From Obelidium mucronatum (Eukaryota; Chytridiomycota; Chytridiomycetes; Chytridiales; Chytriomycetaceae): a stretch of 64,000 nucleotides of DNA. Of this stretch, positions 32,537-44,626 are shown piece by piece (positions within the stretch are counted from its first letter, which is position 1; the number at the start of each line of letters is the position of its first letter). The notes below the pieces were generated by a model. It searched no databases. It had not been told where the DNA came from and saw only the letters and a list, made by a program, of their open reading frames with translations. The stretch is from contig JAIVFH010000133.1 in assembly GCA_025765595.1 (NCBI GenBank), positions 16,626 through 80,625 of the forward strand. Reading direction: 5' to 3'. A program made the position numbers and the translations under genes.

Positions 32537-34507
32537 ATGACGCACAACGAGCGATCCCCTCTATTAGGACACAGCAATACCCGACATACCCCAACTGGTC
32601 TACATCGAGGTATGACAGTATCTTATCTTGGCAGCTGGTCTTTGGTCAGTGGCACAGAGCTTGAAACTCATGTTGCAATCATTCCAAACAGGACTCAAAG
32701 CCCGACATCTGATAATGATGAGGTCAGAATCGAAACCTCAGGTCTCTTGAGTTTTTGTTTTCCGGCTAACGGGACCATATCTTTTCACAGTGTTGGAGGG
32801 ACGATAGGGACTGGACTCTTTGTGGCTTCAGGACTGAGTATAGCCAACGCCGGACCAGGAGGCGCCTTATCCGCCTATGTTCTAGTAGGATTCATGGTCT
32901 TTTGCGTGTTGACGTCTCTGGGGGAAATGGCGGCGTTGATTCCAGTCAGTGGGTCGTTTCATGAGTTTGTGAGTTGTTTTGATTTTTCGGGGAGGGTTTT
33001 TCCTCCCTGCCGCCGCCGCCGGCACCTCCTTTATTTGGTCTTCTGACCTGTGTTTCTTTTTATGGTTCCTTCTAAAAAGGCGGGAAGATTCGTGGATCCA
33101 GCGCTCGCCTGGACGTTGGGATGGAACTACTGGTTGCAATGGTCCATCTCATTGACATCTGAAATCACAGCCGCAGGGATCCTTATGACATACTGGTTCC
33201 CATCGACACCGGCGTGGATGTTTTCAGCAATGATTCTATCGGCGTTGGTGTTTGTGAATACCCGGTCTGTGGCCATGTTTGGGGAAACGGAATACTGGCT
33301 GTCGTTTGTCAAGGTGTTTGCAGTGTTGGCGTTTGTTGTGGTGGGTACCTATGTGGATATCAATGGGTTTGGGGGTGGTGTCGAAGGGGGCGGTGATCCG
33401 ATTGGGTTTGCCAATTGGAGGATTGAAGGGGCGCCGTTCAAGAATGGGTTTAGTGGCTTCTTTTCGGTTATTTCGATTGCCTTTTTTGCGTTTGGTGGGA
33501 CAGAGTTGGTTGGGGTGAGTGCTGGGGAGGTGGAGAATCCGAGGCGGAATGTTCCGATTGCGATTAATCAGTCGTTTTGGAGGATTTTTGGGTTTTATAT
33601 TAGTTCTATTGGGTTGATTGGATTATGTAAGTATTATTTTTTTTTTTTTTTTTTGGTTATGCCCGTTTTTTTTTCTTTGTTTTAACTCAAAGTGCCCCCT
33701 TTCCCCCGTCTCCTAACAAAAACATGTATAACCAGTGATTCCAAACGACGATCCAAGCCTTTCTCTTTCCGCAACCAAAGGAGACGTTTCTATTGCTCCA
33801 TTTACTCTAATCTTGGAACGTGCAGGCCTAATATCTGCCGCCAACGTAATGAACATTGTTATTCTATCCGCGGTAATCAGTACAGCAAATTCTGCAATGT
33901 ATGCTGCCTCCCGGACACTGATGGCTTTATCTGTGCGAGGCCAGGCACATCAACTCTTTAGCTTGACAAGCACAAACGGCGTTCCAGTTTGGGCTTTGTT
34001 TGTCACTGTTTTGATTGGATCTACAGCTTTCTTGGGGATAATTCTTGGAGGTTTGTGATACTTGGTGTTTTTGTTGCATATGAGACCCTGATTTTCTGAA
34101 TCACAAAAAATAAAACAGAGGGAGAACTCTTCAACCTACTACTCACTCTAACGGGAACCTCCGGACTCCTCACCTGGCTTTCAATAAGTCTCACACACCT
34201 GCGCTTCCGCGCCGCTCTCGAAGCGCAAGAAAAGTCACTTGACATCTTGCCGTACAAGGCGCCGTTTTTCCCATTCATGGATTACATGGCGATATCGATT
34301 GGACTTGTTATCCTTGTGGGACAGGCATTCAGTGCTGTTATGGGTCCGGTTTTGGATTATGGGGCAATGTGTTCACTGTTTATTGGTGTTCCATTGTTTT
34401 TTGGACTTTATTTGGGGTATCGGAGGTATCATAATATTGGGCTTGTGGATTTGATGGATTGTGATTTGAGTCCGGGGAGTGGGAGTGGGGGGTTGTTGGT
34501 TGATTGA
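32537..34507 (+). CDS. Fungal amino-acid permease (APC superfamily, AAT/YAT), copy 1
   Basis: Exons 32537-32609, 32692-32722 (31 bp), 32790-32969, then four more. Splicing gives TGLHR-GLKARHLIMMS-VGGTIGTGLF, the canonical start of TM1 in this family. The retained frame through introns 1-2 is open but does not give this motif. Downstream are GEMAALIPVSGSFHEF, a long core exon with ISIAFFAFGGTELVGVSAGE, and a C-terminal pair of helices ending in a charged tail with the conserved VDLMDCDL. About 12 TMs. It imports amino acids by proton symport at the plasma membrane; specificity cannot be told. It is paralogous to the gene at 38222 with identical intron positions. Confidence 0.85.
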
Positions 34508-34762
34508 TTTTTTATGCTCTTGCCGCTTTTACTTAAGTTATGTTGGAGAATTTCTTTTCTGGTCGTTGTAGTTTGTAGTTGCTGTTGCCTTTCTTCTTTT
34601 TTTTTTCTCCGTCCATGAATGTGTGGATTTAAATACGGGAATATGATGCGTGGTGGGGAATATTAGCATTTTTGGGTGTTATTAAAAATACAACTGAGTT
34701 CGTTAAATAGAAATAATCTCCTTGTTTATTAAATACTTCTTTTGTGCAATACACTCCATTTA

Positions 34763-37024
34763 TCAGTCACACGGTTGACACTTCCCCGACTGCAAAAGCA
34801 GTTGCACAACAGAATCATGTCCATTCTTTGAAGCCATCCGAAGGGCATAATTATTGTCTGCTGCTGGATCTACTCTTCTTGTTTCAAGCAGTAATTTAAC
34901 AATGCTTGTGTAGCCACACTCTGATGCATATTTTATGCAGTGGTTATCAAAGTCTGCTGGATTTACATGTTCGTGAGCAAGCAAGAGTTTGAAAATCTCA
35001 TCATGTTGATTTTCTACTGCTTTACAGATTGCATAGTTCTCATGGGCTGTTGGATCTACTTTTTGAGATTCAAGCAGCAATTTGACTACACCCAGATGGC
35101 CATTCTCTGATGCCTTGAAAATGGCATAATTATCGTTTGCCGCCGGATCCACTTTTCCAGATTCAAGTAGTAGTTTGACGACATCCACATGACCCTTCTG
35201 CGACGCCCATCGAATGGCGTAATTGGTGTCTGCCGCTGGATCCACGTTCCCAGAATCAAGCAGCAATTTGACTACACCCCGATGGCCATTCTCTGATGCA
35301 ATGCGGATTGCATAATTATTGTTTCCCGCCGAATCCACTTTTCCAGATTCAAGAAGCAGTTTGACGACATCCACATGACCCTTCTGCGAAGTCCGTTGAA
35401 TAGCGTTATTGTTGTCTGCCGCTGGATCCACGTTCCCAGAATCAAGCAGCAATTTGACAACACCCCGATGGCCATTCTCTGATGCAATGCGGATTGCATA
35501 ATTATTGTTTCCCGCCGGATCCACTTTTCCAGATTCAAGAAGCAGTTTGACGACATCCACATGACCCTTCTGTGACGCCCATTGAATAGCGTAATTGTTG
35601 TCTGCCGCTGGATCCACGTTCCCAGAATCAAGCAGCAATTTGACTACACCCAGATGGCCATGCTGTGAAGCGCTCCTGATTGGAAAGTTGGTGTTTGCGG
35701 CCGGATCGACTTTTCCAGATCCAAGCAGCAATTTGACTATATCCAGATGTCCATCTTCTGATGCAACGCGGATTGCATAATTATCGTCAGCCGCCGGGTC
35801 CACTTTTCCGGATTCAAGAAGTAATCTGACAACACTGGGATGGCCATTTGTTGATGCCAGCTGGAGAGCTATGTTGTCATCGTCTGCTGGGTCAACATGT
35901 TCATGATTGAGTAGGAGTTTCACAATCTTATCATGCCCATTTCGCGATGCATAACAGATTGCATAATTTTTTTTGGCAGCCGGATCCACCTTTCCAGAAT
36001 CAAGAAGAAGCTTGACAACATCTGTATGACCATTCTCCGATGCCCATTTTATCGAGAAGTTGTCATCATCTGCCGGGTTCACATTTTCATTGTCGAGCAG
36101 AAGTTTGACAACACCTAGGTGGCCACGCTGTGAAGCCATACGAATTGCTTCATTTTCTTGATCAGAAGGATCAACAAGACCTGATTGAAGAAGAAGTTTG
36201 ACAACACTCATGTGGCCGTTCCGAGATGCAATTCGAATTGCATTGTCCTCTGCGGCAGCATTCACACACCCCGATTCAAGCAACAGTCGAACAATGTCCT
36301 CGCGTCCGTCCCTTGACGCAGCTCTGATGCTATAGCTAAAATAAGCTGTAGGATCCACTCGTCCAGATTCAAGCAATAGTTAAACGATCTCGTCATGCCC
36401 GTTGCAGCATGCACGTTGGATGGCTTGGTTACAATTTGCAGCCGGATCCACTTTCCCACGAAATCGATTTGTTTCATGATTGGTGGTCAGATCATGGGCA
36501 AGAAGCAATCGAACTACGCCAACGTTCCCGAATCCGCAAGCTTTTTGGATAACAATGTTATTGTGACACGCGGGATTGACAAGTGGGTCTTGGAGCAACA
36601 CCAACACAACATCAAATTGATTGTTTGTCGATGCATGCAAGAGCGTGGCCTGCTTAGCCTCCACTGTCCACCGCTGTCGAATTTCTAGAACCGATTCCAC
36701 ATATTGCTTCGCTCTGAATGGGGGTAGACGGCTGAAGTGTCGCTCTACTAGTTGGCCACGACCATCACCAACTATACAGCAATAAAAGAGAGCTCGATAG
36801 TTGGTTGGAAGTACCGCCCATGTTGAATGTACGAGTTTCAGGATACATTGACAATCTCTGGCGGCACGGGTCTGATGAAGAATGTGTCCATATGCAAAAC
36901 GGAGACTGAAGAGTGTTTGAGCAAACGGCCGCTTTGAGGCAAAGGCAACTGACGCCAAACTGTCATCGATTGGAAGATGAATGAGGACATTTTCGACGAT
37001 TTCTGGAGGGAGAATGGAGGCCAT
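34763..37024 (-). CDS. F-box-like ankyrin-repeat protein, interrupted by one in-frame stop
   Basis: Single exon, about 754 codons from ATG 37024. The start ILPPEIVENVLIHLPID is F-box-like, followed by two loosely conserved repeats and then about 18 ankyrin repeats of 31 residues (pattern VVKLLLESGKVDPAADNNYAIRxASxNGHxD). At 36380-36382 the codon between HDEIV and LLLESG, where every other repeat has K or R, is TAA; the frame is otherwise uninterrupted on both sides. It may be a fresh nonsense allele, a readthrough site or a base error. Ankyrin-F-box proteins of this kind are massively expanded in chytrids. It lies between the two permeases on the opposite strand. Confidence 0.7.
35245..35616 (-). 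repeat. 186-bp higher-order repeat inside the ankyrin gene
   Basis: Two nearly identical 186-bp units (35245-35430 and 35431-35616), each encoding two different 31-residue ankyrin repeats, with a third more diverged unit continuing beyond 35617. The DNA identity is much higher than between adjacent repeats, indicating recent duplication in pairs. Confidence 0.75.
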
Positions 37025-37214
37025 CGACGTTTTCTCGAGATGTGGTTGAGTTCCTTTCAATAATCTGAATATATTAATAAAAGTTACAAAAAACGTAAGA
37101 ATAATTGATAATTAGAAGTCAAGTAATGTCAATAGGTTCGGAGTCAAGTTCTTCTGGTTTCCCTGGTACCACCCTCCAAAAGAATTCTTTGAAGTTGGCT
37201 ATCTTCCAAAACAC

Positions 37215-38200
37215 TTATCCGCGATGCGCGTCATTTTTCACTTGTCCATGATCGTGTCCGTGTTTCAGATCTGGATCCGACTCTCCCCGCGCGTCCAAAA
37301 GAAGTTGGACAACAGAAACATGACCATTACTTGACGCCAACTTGATTGCCATGTTATCATCCGAAGCTGGATCCACCTTTCCAGATTCAAGAAGTAGTTT
37401 GACAAAATCAATGTGTCCATTCTGTGCAGCCGCTTGAATGGCAAAGTTGCTTTCTGTCGATCTCGGGTTGACGATGCGCTTCCTACCTGCAGCAGGATCG
37501 ACAAGGCCTGACTCAAGCAGCAGTTTAACGACATCTGTATGGCCATCTCGTGATTCCCATTGAATTGCCTCGTTACCGTTCGCAGCAGGATCAACACGGC
37601 CGGATTCAAGGAGCATTTTGACAATGTCTGTGTAACCGTTTGCTGATGCCGATCGAATCGCAAAGTTCCTCCCTGCAGTGGTGTCGACATGGCCAGTTTC
37701 AAGCAGTAGTTTGACAACTTCCGTGTGACCATTATCTGTTGTCTATTGGAATGCGTCGCTGCGGCGGGATTGACATGGCCTAGTTCAATCAGAAGCTTGA
37801 CAAGGCCATTCTCTGATGCGCATTGGAGCGCCGAGTTGTTAAAAACAGTAGGATTTGCATTCCCGAACTCGAAAGCCTTTCGAATGCAAATGTTATCGTG
37901 ACACGCGGGATCGACAAGCGGGTCTTGGAGCAACACCAAAACAACATGCTTAGCCTCCACGGCCGTCGACTCTCTAGAACCGCTTCGACGTATTTCTTTG
38001 CTCTGAATGGGGGGTGACGGCTGTATACATTCAGCGGCGTGGCTCTGATGAAGGACATGTTTGTGTGCAAAATGTAAGTTGAACAATGTTTGAAACAGCC
38101 GCTTCGAGGCAAAGGCAACTGACGCCAGAATTCCATCGACTGGAAGATTGATGAGGATGTTTTCAATGATTTCTGGAGGGAGGATTAATAAAAAAAAGAT
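37215..38200 (-). pseudogene. Decayed F-box-like ankyrin gene
   Basis: Reading leftward from about 38190, LPPEIIENILINLPVD and ASVAFASKRLFQTLF match the start of the neighbouring ankyrin gene. A segment corresponding to about 50 residues (ILKLVHSTWAVLP region) is missing, and there are several frameshifts: one near 37740-37790 and another before the last open stretch at 37616-37215, which still reads as good 31-residue repeats (LLLESGRVDPAANGNEAIQ). It is a head-to-tail relative of the 34763-37024 gene. Its 5' end abuts exon 1 of permease 2 on the other strand, so the two may share a promoter region. Confidence 0.75.
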
Positions 38201-38221
38201 ACGTAAATTGGAATTTTGCAT

Positions 38222-40083
38222 ATGCAGTCCCCACCAAACGGTACAATCAAGAAACCGGGACTCCATCGAGGTGAGAGACAAGAAGTCCAACACCTCATCA
38301 TGATCTCTTGAGGCTTGCCTTTTACTCAAAATGCTGTTGTAATGGAAAAACAGGACTCAAAGCACGACACTTGATAATGATGAGGTACCGCCTCCTGCTG
38401 CCTATTCTGGAAATCAAGCTGAATTAAGCAAATTAAAACTGACATGCTGTAAACAGTGTCGGAGGGACGATTGGCACTGGGTTGTTTGTCGCCTCTGGGT
38501 CAAGTATTGCGAATGCAGGACCAGGGGGGGCTTTAGTCGCTTACATGACTGTCGGGATGATGGTTTTCTGCGTTCTTACTTCGTTGGGGGAAATGGCGGC
38601 GTTGATTCCAGTCAGTGGGTCATTTCATGAGTTTGTGAGTTGACGGTTTTTGAGTGCGAAAGCAAAAGTCTCTCCCTCCTTAACGGCAACACCACCCAAC
38701 CCGCGATATTTCCAGGCAGGCAGATTCGTTGACCTGGCGCTGGCGTGGACACTTGGTTGGAATTATTGGTTACAATGGGCCATCTCCGTCACCTCCGAAA
38801 TAACCGCAGCAGGAATAATAATGACGTATTGGTTCCCCGGCACGCCCGCCTGGATGTTTTCAGCTCTGATTCTGATGGCGCTTGTATTCATCAACACGCG
38901 GTCCGTCGAAACATTTGGGGAAGCCGAATACTGGCTGTCCATCATCAAAGTCTTTGCGGTGTTCATCTTCGTATGTGTAGCCACGATTGTGGATGTATTT
39001 GGGTTCGGGGATGGTGATTTGCCTGTAGGGTTCACGTATTGGGATATCGAGGGGGCGCCGTTCAAGAATGGGTTTACGGGGATTTTTTCAGTGATTTCGA
39101 TTGCGTTTTTCGCATTTGGTGGGACAGAGATGGTGGGGGTGAGTGCTGGGGAGGTTGAGAATCCGAGACGGAATGTGCCGATTGCGATTAATCAGTCGTT
39201 TTGGAGGATTTTTGGGTTTTATATTAGTTCGATTGGGTTGATTGGATTATGTGAGTGTGATTTTTAGTTGGTTGGTTTGTTGTTTAAATTGTTTTTTTTC
39301 TTCTTTGGCAGTGATTCCAAACGATGATCCAAGTCTATCGCTTTCGGCAAGTAAAGGAGATGTGTCTATTGCCCCTTTTACGCTTATTCTGGAGCGAGCT
39401 GGGTTGATTTCTGCAGCCAATATCATGAATATTGTAATTCTATCGGCTGTAGTCAGCACAGCAAACTCTGCAATCTATGCGGCGTCACGAACCTTGATGG
39501 CCTTGTCGTTGCGACGACAAGCACATCCCATATTCAGTATTACAAGTGCCAATGGAGTTCCCATCTGGGCCTTGTTTGTAACCGTATTGATTGGATCCAT
39601 AGCTTTTCTTGGAGTTATTCTAGGAGGTGTGTGTGTGTCTGAGTTTTAGTTTCTTCTTGAAAACAAACTTATATATACAAATAACATCAACGATCAACAG
39701 AGGGAGAACTATTCAACTTGCTTTTAAATCTGACGGGAACGTCAGGACTCCTGACTTGGGTGTCAATCAGCATCACACATTTGCGATTCCGTGATGCCAT
39801 CAAGGCACAAAAAGTATCCTTGAATGTTTTGCCGTACAAGGCACCATTCTTTCCGTTTTTGGATTACACTGCAATCGTGATTGGGACTGTTATTCTCGCG
39901 GGTCAGACGTATACGGCGGTTGCTGGGCCTGTGATGGACTATGGTGTGTTGTTGTCCTTGTTTGTGGGAGTGCCCATGTTCTTTGGACTGTATATAGGGT
40001 ACCGCAGGATTCATCGCATTCAATTTGTTGATTTGCTTGACTGTGATTTGGGATCTGGTGCTGGGGGTATTCTTGATTTGTAA
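38222..40083 (+). CDS. Fungal amino-acid permease, copy 2
   Basis: Exons 38222-38270, 38354-38384, 38457-38634 and four more. Exon 1 (MQSPPNGTIKKPGLHR) joins a 31-bp exon to give GLHR-GLKARHLIMMS-VGGTIGTGLFVASG. The gene is therefore complete and has the same exon plan as copy 1, despite a much shorter N-terminus. The core contains FWRIFGFYISSIGLIGL, LIPNDDPSLSLSASKGDVS and TANSAIYAASRTLMAL; it ends VDLLDCDLGSGAGGILDL. Identity to copy 1 is high in TM regions and low in the cytosolic N-terminus and loop after VDVFGFG. Stop TAA at 40081. Confidence 0.85.
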
Positions 40084-40163
40084 ATATTAATAAAAAATTA
40101 CTCCAAAAAGACTTGATTGATTGACCATCATCTCAGTCTTAAACCCCTTGAAAACAACAACGC

Positions 40164-42052
40164 AATGACTGTTCCACCTGAAGTCCACCAACTCCTCCAC
40201 GGAGTTCCAATCACCTGCCACTCCTTCAACCAGGACCGATCGCGTAAGTATTTTTGATTGTAATAGTTGTTTTATTTTTAATGAATACCGACGCACATGA
40301 CAGAGGTTGCGGTGTCGCCCAGCTCGCACGAAGTGCACATTTATCGCAAGACGGGCGCTGGCTGGGCGCTTGCGCATGTGCTCGCGGAGGTGGGTCTCTG
40401 AATAGCAGTGTCAGTTTTAGTTTATTAAAGATTCAAACGACAGCACGACAAGCTCGTCACGTCGCTCGACTGGGCGGCAGCCACGAACCGCATCGTCAGC
40501 TGCGCGCAGGACCGCAACGCGTACGTGTGGACGCTCGACGGCAGCGGCGCGTGGAAGCCGCAGCTCGTGCTGCTGCGCATCAACAGAGCAGCGACGTGCG
40601 TGCGCTGGTCGCCGCGCGAAGACAAGTTTGCCGTGGCGACGGGCGCGCGGCTGGTGGCGATTGCGCACTTTGACGTGGACAACGACTGGTTTCTTTTTTG
40701 TTTTTTGTCATCTGTTTCTTTTTAATCAACACTCAAATCAGGTACATCACGAAACACATCCGCAAACCAATCCGCTCCACCGCGCTCAGCGTCGAGTGGC
40801 ACCCCGAAAACATCCTGCTCGCCGTAGGCTGCGCCGACATGAAGGCACGCGTCTTCTCCGCCTACGTGAAAGGCATCGACGCCAAGGCTGCAAACCCTGT
40901 GTGGGGTGAAAAGCTGCCTTTCGGGACCCTGTGCGGCGAATTCGGTACCTCCAACGGCGGTTGGGTCCATGATGTCGCCTTTTCTCCTTCTGGAAACATT
41001 CTTGCTTGGGTCGCTCATGATGGAAACGTGAGCTTCTCTTATGGTCCTCAAGGCCCGGTTTTTACTGCTTTGACTACCGGTTTGCCTTTGAATACTTTGG
41101 CTTTTGTGGCCGAGGATGCCGTTGTTGCTGCTGGTCATGATTGTGTTCCCTTTTTGTTTAAAATGACGGGTAGTCAGTGGTACGTGTTTTGTAAAACTTA
41201 CTCACCGCCGAAGGCGGTGCACCGCCGAAGGCGGTGTCGGTACCGCCGAAGGCGGTAGATTTCTTTTTTCTTTTCTTTGACCGCCGAAGGCGGCGGATTT
41301 CCTTTCTTTTTTTTCTTTTGCCGCCGAAGGCGGAAACTCACCGCCGTAGGCGGTGCAAGTACCGCCGAAGGCGGTGTATTCTTTTGACAGAGCAAAAGTA
41401 CCGCCGTAGGCGGTAGATTTCTCTTTCTTTTCTTTGACCGCCGAAGGCGGCGGATTCCCTTTCTTTTTTTTTTCTTTTGTCGCCGAAGGCGGTGTATTCT
41501 TTTGACATTGCAACATGTATTCACTGTCCCTCTCCATCTCCATCTCACCTCCAATTCTTTACTCACCGCCGAAGGCGGTGTCGGTACCGCCGAAGGCGGT
41601 AGATTTCTTTTTCTTTTCTTTAACCGCCGAAGGCGGTGGAATTCCTTTCTTTTTTCCTTTTACCGCCGAAGGCTTTGTATTCTTTTGACATTGCAACATG
41701 TATTCACTCTCCCTCTCCATCTACATCTCACCTCCAATTCTTTTGCATAAAAGGGAACTTGTGGACCGCATCGACAAGGGTTCCAACAAGTCCGTTTCAA
41801 ATGAAAACAGTGCCATGGACATGTTCAAAAAGATGGCCAGTCGCGCTCAAGCCACAACAGACGTTGAGCTCAACAGTCAACACCAGAACACTATTACGTA
41901 ATGGATAGATTTGATGCTGTCTTTTATTTTTTTAACGAATTGTTTTTTTTTCTTCACACAGGTCCATTCGTCCTTACTTGACTCAAGGCGACCGTGTTTT
42001 GCAGTTTTCTACTTCTGGTGTGGACGGAAAGCTTATCATCTGGAGATTGTAA
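40164..42052 (+). CDS. ARPC1: ARPC1, WD40 subunit of the Arp2/3 complex
   Basis: Six exons. Start [19 protein letters not shown] is typical; successive WD repeats follow ([77 protein letters not shown]). The insert before the last blade, with [13 protein letters not shown], is the amphipathic loop unique to ARPC1 that contacts actin and nucleation factors; the end is [13 protein letters not shown]. Arp2/3 nucleates branched actin in the cytosol. Intron 4 (41180-41753, 574 bp) is packed with 14 micro-hairpins and is by far the longest of the gene. The second to fourth exons are GC-rich, declining in GC toward the 3' end. Starts about 80 bp after the permease stop on the same strand. Confidence 0.92.
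41204..41676 (+). repeat. Intronic micro-hairpin array in ARPC1 (14 units)
   Basis: Units ACCGCC-GAA-GGCGGT (two with GTA loop, one with a TCGCC left arm, the last broken to GGCTTT) separated by pyrimidine-rich spacers such as GATTTCTTTTTTCTTTTC and GTATTCTTTTGACA. A stretch of about 175 bp (around 41490-41560 and 41668-41745, plus hairpins between) is itself duplicated, including the non-hairpin text CATGTATTCACT. Confidence 0.88.
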
Positions 42053-42238
42053 GAAGAATATACGACAAATCGGTTTGATTGGTAGTGGAGTGATTTGTAG
42101 GGAGTAGTTGGATTTTTTTTGTATATTTTTGCTTCTATAAGAGAGGCTCAGGAATAAAAGAAAAATCTTGGAATTGGAATGCGCAAACGAAAGACATATA
42201 AAGTAAAGTAAAAAAGAATTGAAGACAGAAAAAAAAAA

Positions 42239-44626
42239 TCACTTCTGAAGCTGGTTCTGACTTGTGCTGCGATGAAGGCCGAAAAGGTTCCATATCGTCG
42301 GCTTCTGTGGTGAAAGTTGGTCTGCCAACGCTCCAACCGAATCAGCATTGTTGATTGCTGTCGTCACAGACGCCGGAATCGAGACAGCCTCCCCTTTCGA
42401 ATTCACCAAATACTCTGAAGAACTTTGAATTCGCGACCGCAACATCTCCTCCTGCTCGTAAGCATCTGCCAAAACAGACTCCAAAACATGGTATTCTTCA
42501 GCAAACGTTCTAGTAACCAGTTGCAACCCTTCTAGTTCTAGGGTCACATCTTCTGATAATTTCTTCAACAACGATGCTCCCGATGGTTGCGCTTTCACGT
42601 CCGCCAGCAACCGCAAAGCATGGACACCTTCTTTGCCCACAATGGGATTGGCAGCGCGTAGAGAAACTGCCAAATCAGCCAACCGCTGCAAATCCAAAAA
42701 GTAACCTCTGCCATCAAATATATCATCTTCCCTGAAGGAAACATACTGAAGAATTTTGCAGAACGACGCCTTTGCACGCACCACCAAACTTTCTTCCTCT
42801 AAATCTGCTGGCGCGACCAAATCCAGTCTAATTCGTTTCCGATTTGTTTCCCCTGCGGGGTCCACACTCTTTACCCCACCACCGTCTCCAGCAAGTTCTA
42901 GTAAAATCGCACGCACAGGGTCATTTGGATGTGGCGCGATCATGTCCAAATTCTTGATGAGCAAGCTCTCCACAACAAACACTTGGTCCAACCGAATCGT
43001 CAGCTCAGTCTGTCCATGAAACCGTTCCAAATACACCTCTGTCTTGAGAACTTGATCAAAATCATTGACATTGCAGAGATCCAGGAAAAACTGAGACACG
43101 CGTTCCTTGTGTGCTTCAATAAAAGGGAACAGTGGGGTCATGTAGTCTTCCTTGATTGCTGTTGTCTTGTTGGCTAGGTTTTGCAGGACTTTGGCTATTA
43201 GGGTGAGTGTGCGTTTTGTTGTTTCTGATGGCTTTGCGGCTTTGGTGAAGGTATATTCCTCGGGAGAGACGATTGCAGGGTTGAGGAATCGGAGCATGAA
43301 GAAGCCGCCGATGAGAGATGCAATGTTTAAGTCTGTTGAGTCTGGGTACTTTTGCTGCATGGTTTTTTTTGGATGGTGATGAGCAATCGTCGATATTTAG
43401 GTGGGTGCGGTAAACCAACCTTAACCAAGACACGGATTTGTTTACAAATCCATCGAATTCCAAATGGAACTTCATCTATAGAGCCAATCAGAGTATCCAA
43501 AAAGCCCCGAACGATATCAGCCAAAATCGCTGTTCGTTCGTCCAACATATCCTGTGTCTTCTTTGCCGCCTTTTGTGCGCTGTTGGACTTTAGGAACTGA
43601 AAACTCTTGCGTGTCGATGAAAGAGAGCTCTTTCGAGACCCACTTCTACTGCGAAATCCGTTGCTACCACCACCGCTGCTGCCTTCATCGCCTGTTTCTT
43701 CCCCTCCACTGCTGTTCCCGCCACCAATACTACCCCCATCCACTGATTCCGAATCAAGCTTCAACGGATTGATTTCAAGATCAAGGTCCCCGCTGTCCAC
43801 AATTGCTGAAATCAGCTTGCTCATTGTAGACCGCAGGTATGTCCGTGCTTTTGCGCGTCGGGCATATGTGGTTAGCATTCGCGAGACTGGACTGTTTGCA
43901 CGAAGCAAGTTGGCTGTTTCTTCAGACGCTGTAAAGTGTTGTGCTAAGGCCGTCTGTGAATTGTTGTTTTGTTTTAAAACCTTTAAAAACACACGAAGCA
44001 CCACCCCTGTTTTCTGGTGCCCTAACAAGCACCCCCCCCTCCCCTCCAGATTTCAATAACACTTACTTGTAGCATCGACAAGAGTAGATGCTCCTCCCGT
44101 GAGTCGTACTGGCTTCCGTAGATTGTAAACATGATGACGTCCAGTAAAGGATCAATGTCGGAGAGGTGCATTGTGGACAATAGTAATGCGAGATAAGTTG
44201 GATTCGATTGTAAATGATAAAAGAGTGCTCCGTATAGCTGAATAACAACAAAAATTAAGTCAATGTGTATGTGATTGAATCATAAAATCACCACAGTGGT
44301 GGAGGGGGGTATGGTACCTTGGATCGTTCATGAGCTCGTACCAAAGGAACCCTTTCGTCACCATTAGCGCCATCTAACGTCAGCTCCAAATCAAGTGCCG
44401 CCAATCGATCTTGACTTCCTTTGGATACTAGACGGTCAAGCATCCGCAGCCGTTGTTCAAGGATAGCGTTTCGGTGGGTTTGAAGTGATATCGATTCCTT
44501 GACACGCTTTAGAGTTGCTTCGATTGACCGCAGTTTTTCGGCATTCCAAGTGAAGGAGTCGGTTGTGGTATGTGGCAGTGTTGGTGGTCGTGCTTGTGGT
44601 GGTGGGTGGGCATCAGATCGTAACAT
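42239..44626 (-). CDS. Ras GTPase-activating protein (IQGAP-related, Gap1/Sar1-like)
   Basis: Four exons from ATG 44626. A short helical N-terminus leads to LYGALFYHLQSNPTYLALLL, the usual entry to a RasGAP domain; then LLRANSPVSRMLTTYARR, which carries Arg at the finger position (IQGAPs have Thr there), and FFMLRFLNPAIVSPEEYTF, the FLR...PA structural motif. A C-terminal RasGAP_C-like region (KASFCKILQYVSFREDDIFD) follows. A 60-residue Gly/Ser insert (GGGNSSGGEETGDEGSSGGG) splits the domain. Together this fits fungal Gap1/Sar1-type Ras regulators. No IQ or CH domains are present. Divergent from ALDH6 across 315 bp. Confidence 0.85.

Noticed and set aside
38350..40083. Permease 2 as a 5'-truncated pseudogene lacking a start codon
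   Set aside because: A small exon 38222-38270 with ATG, spliced to a 31-bp exon, gives GLHR-GLKARHL in the same intron phases as copy 1, so the gene is complete.
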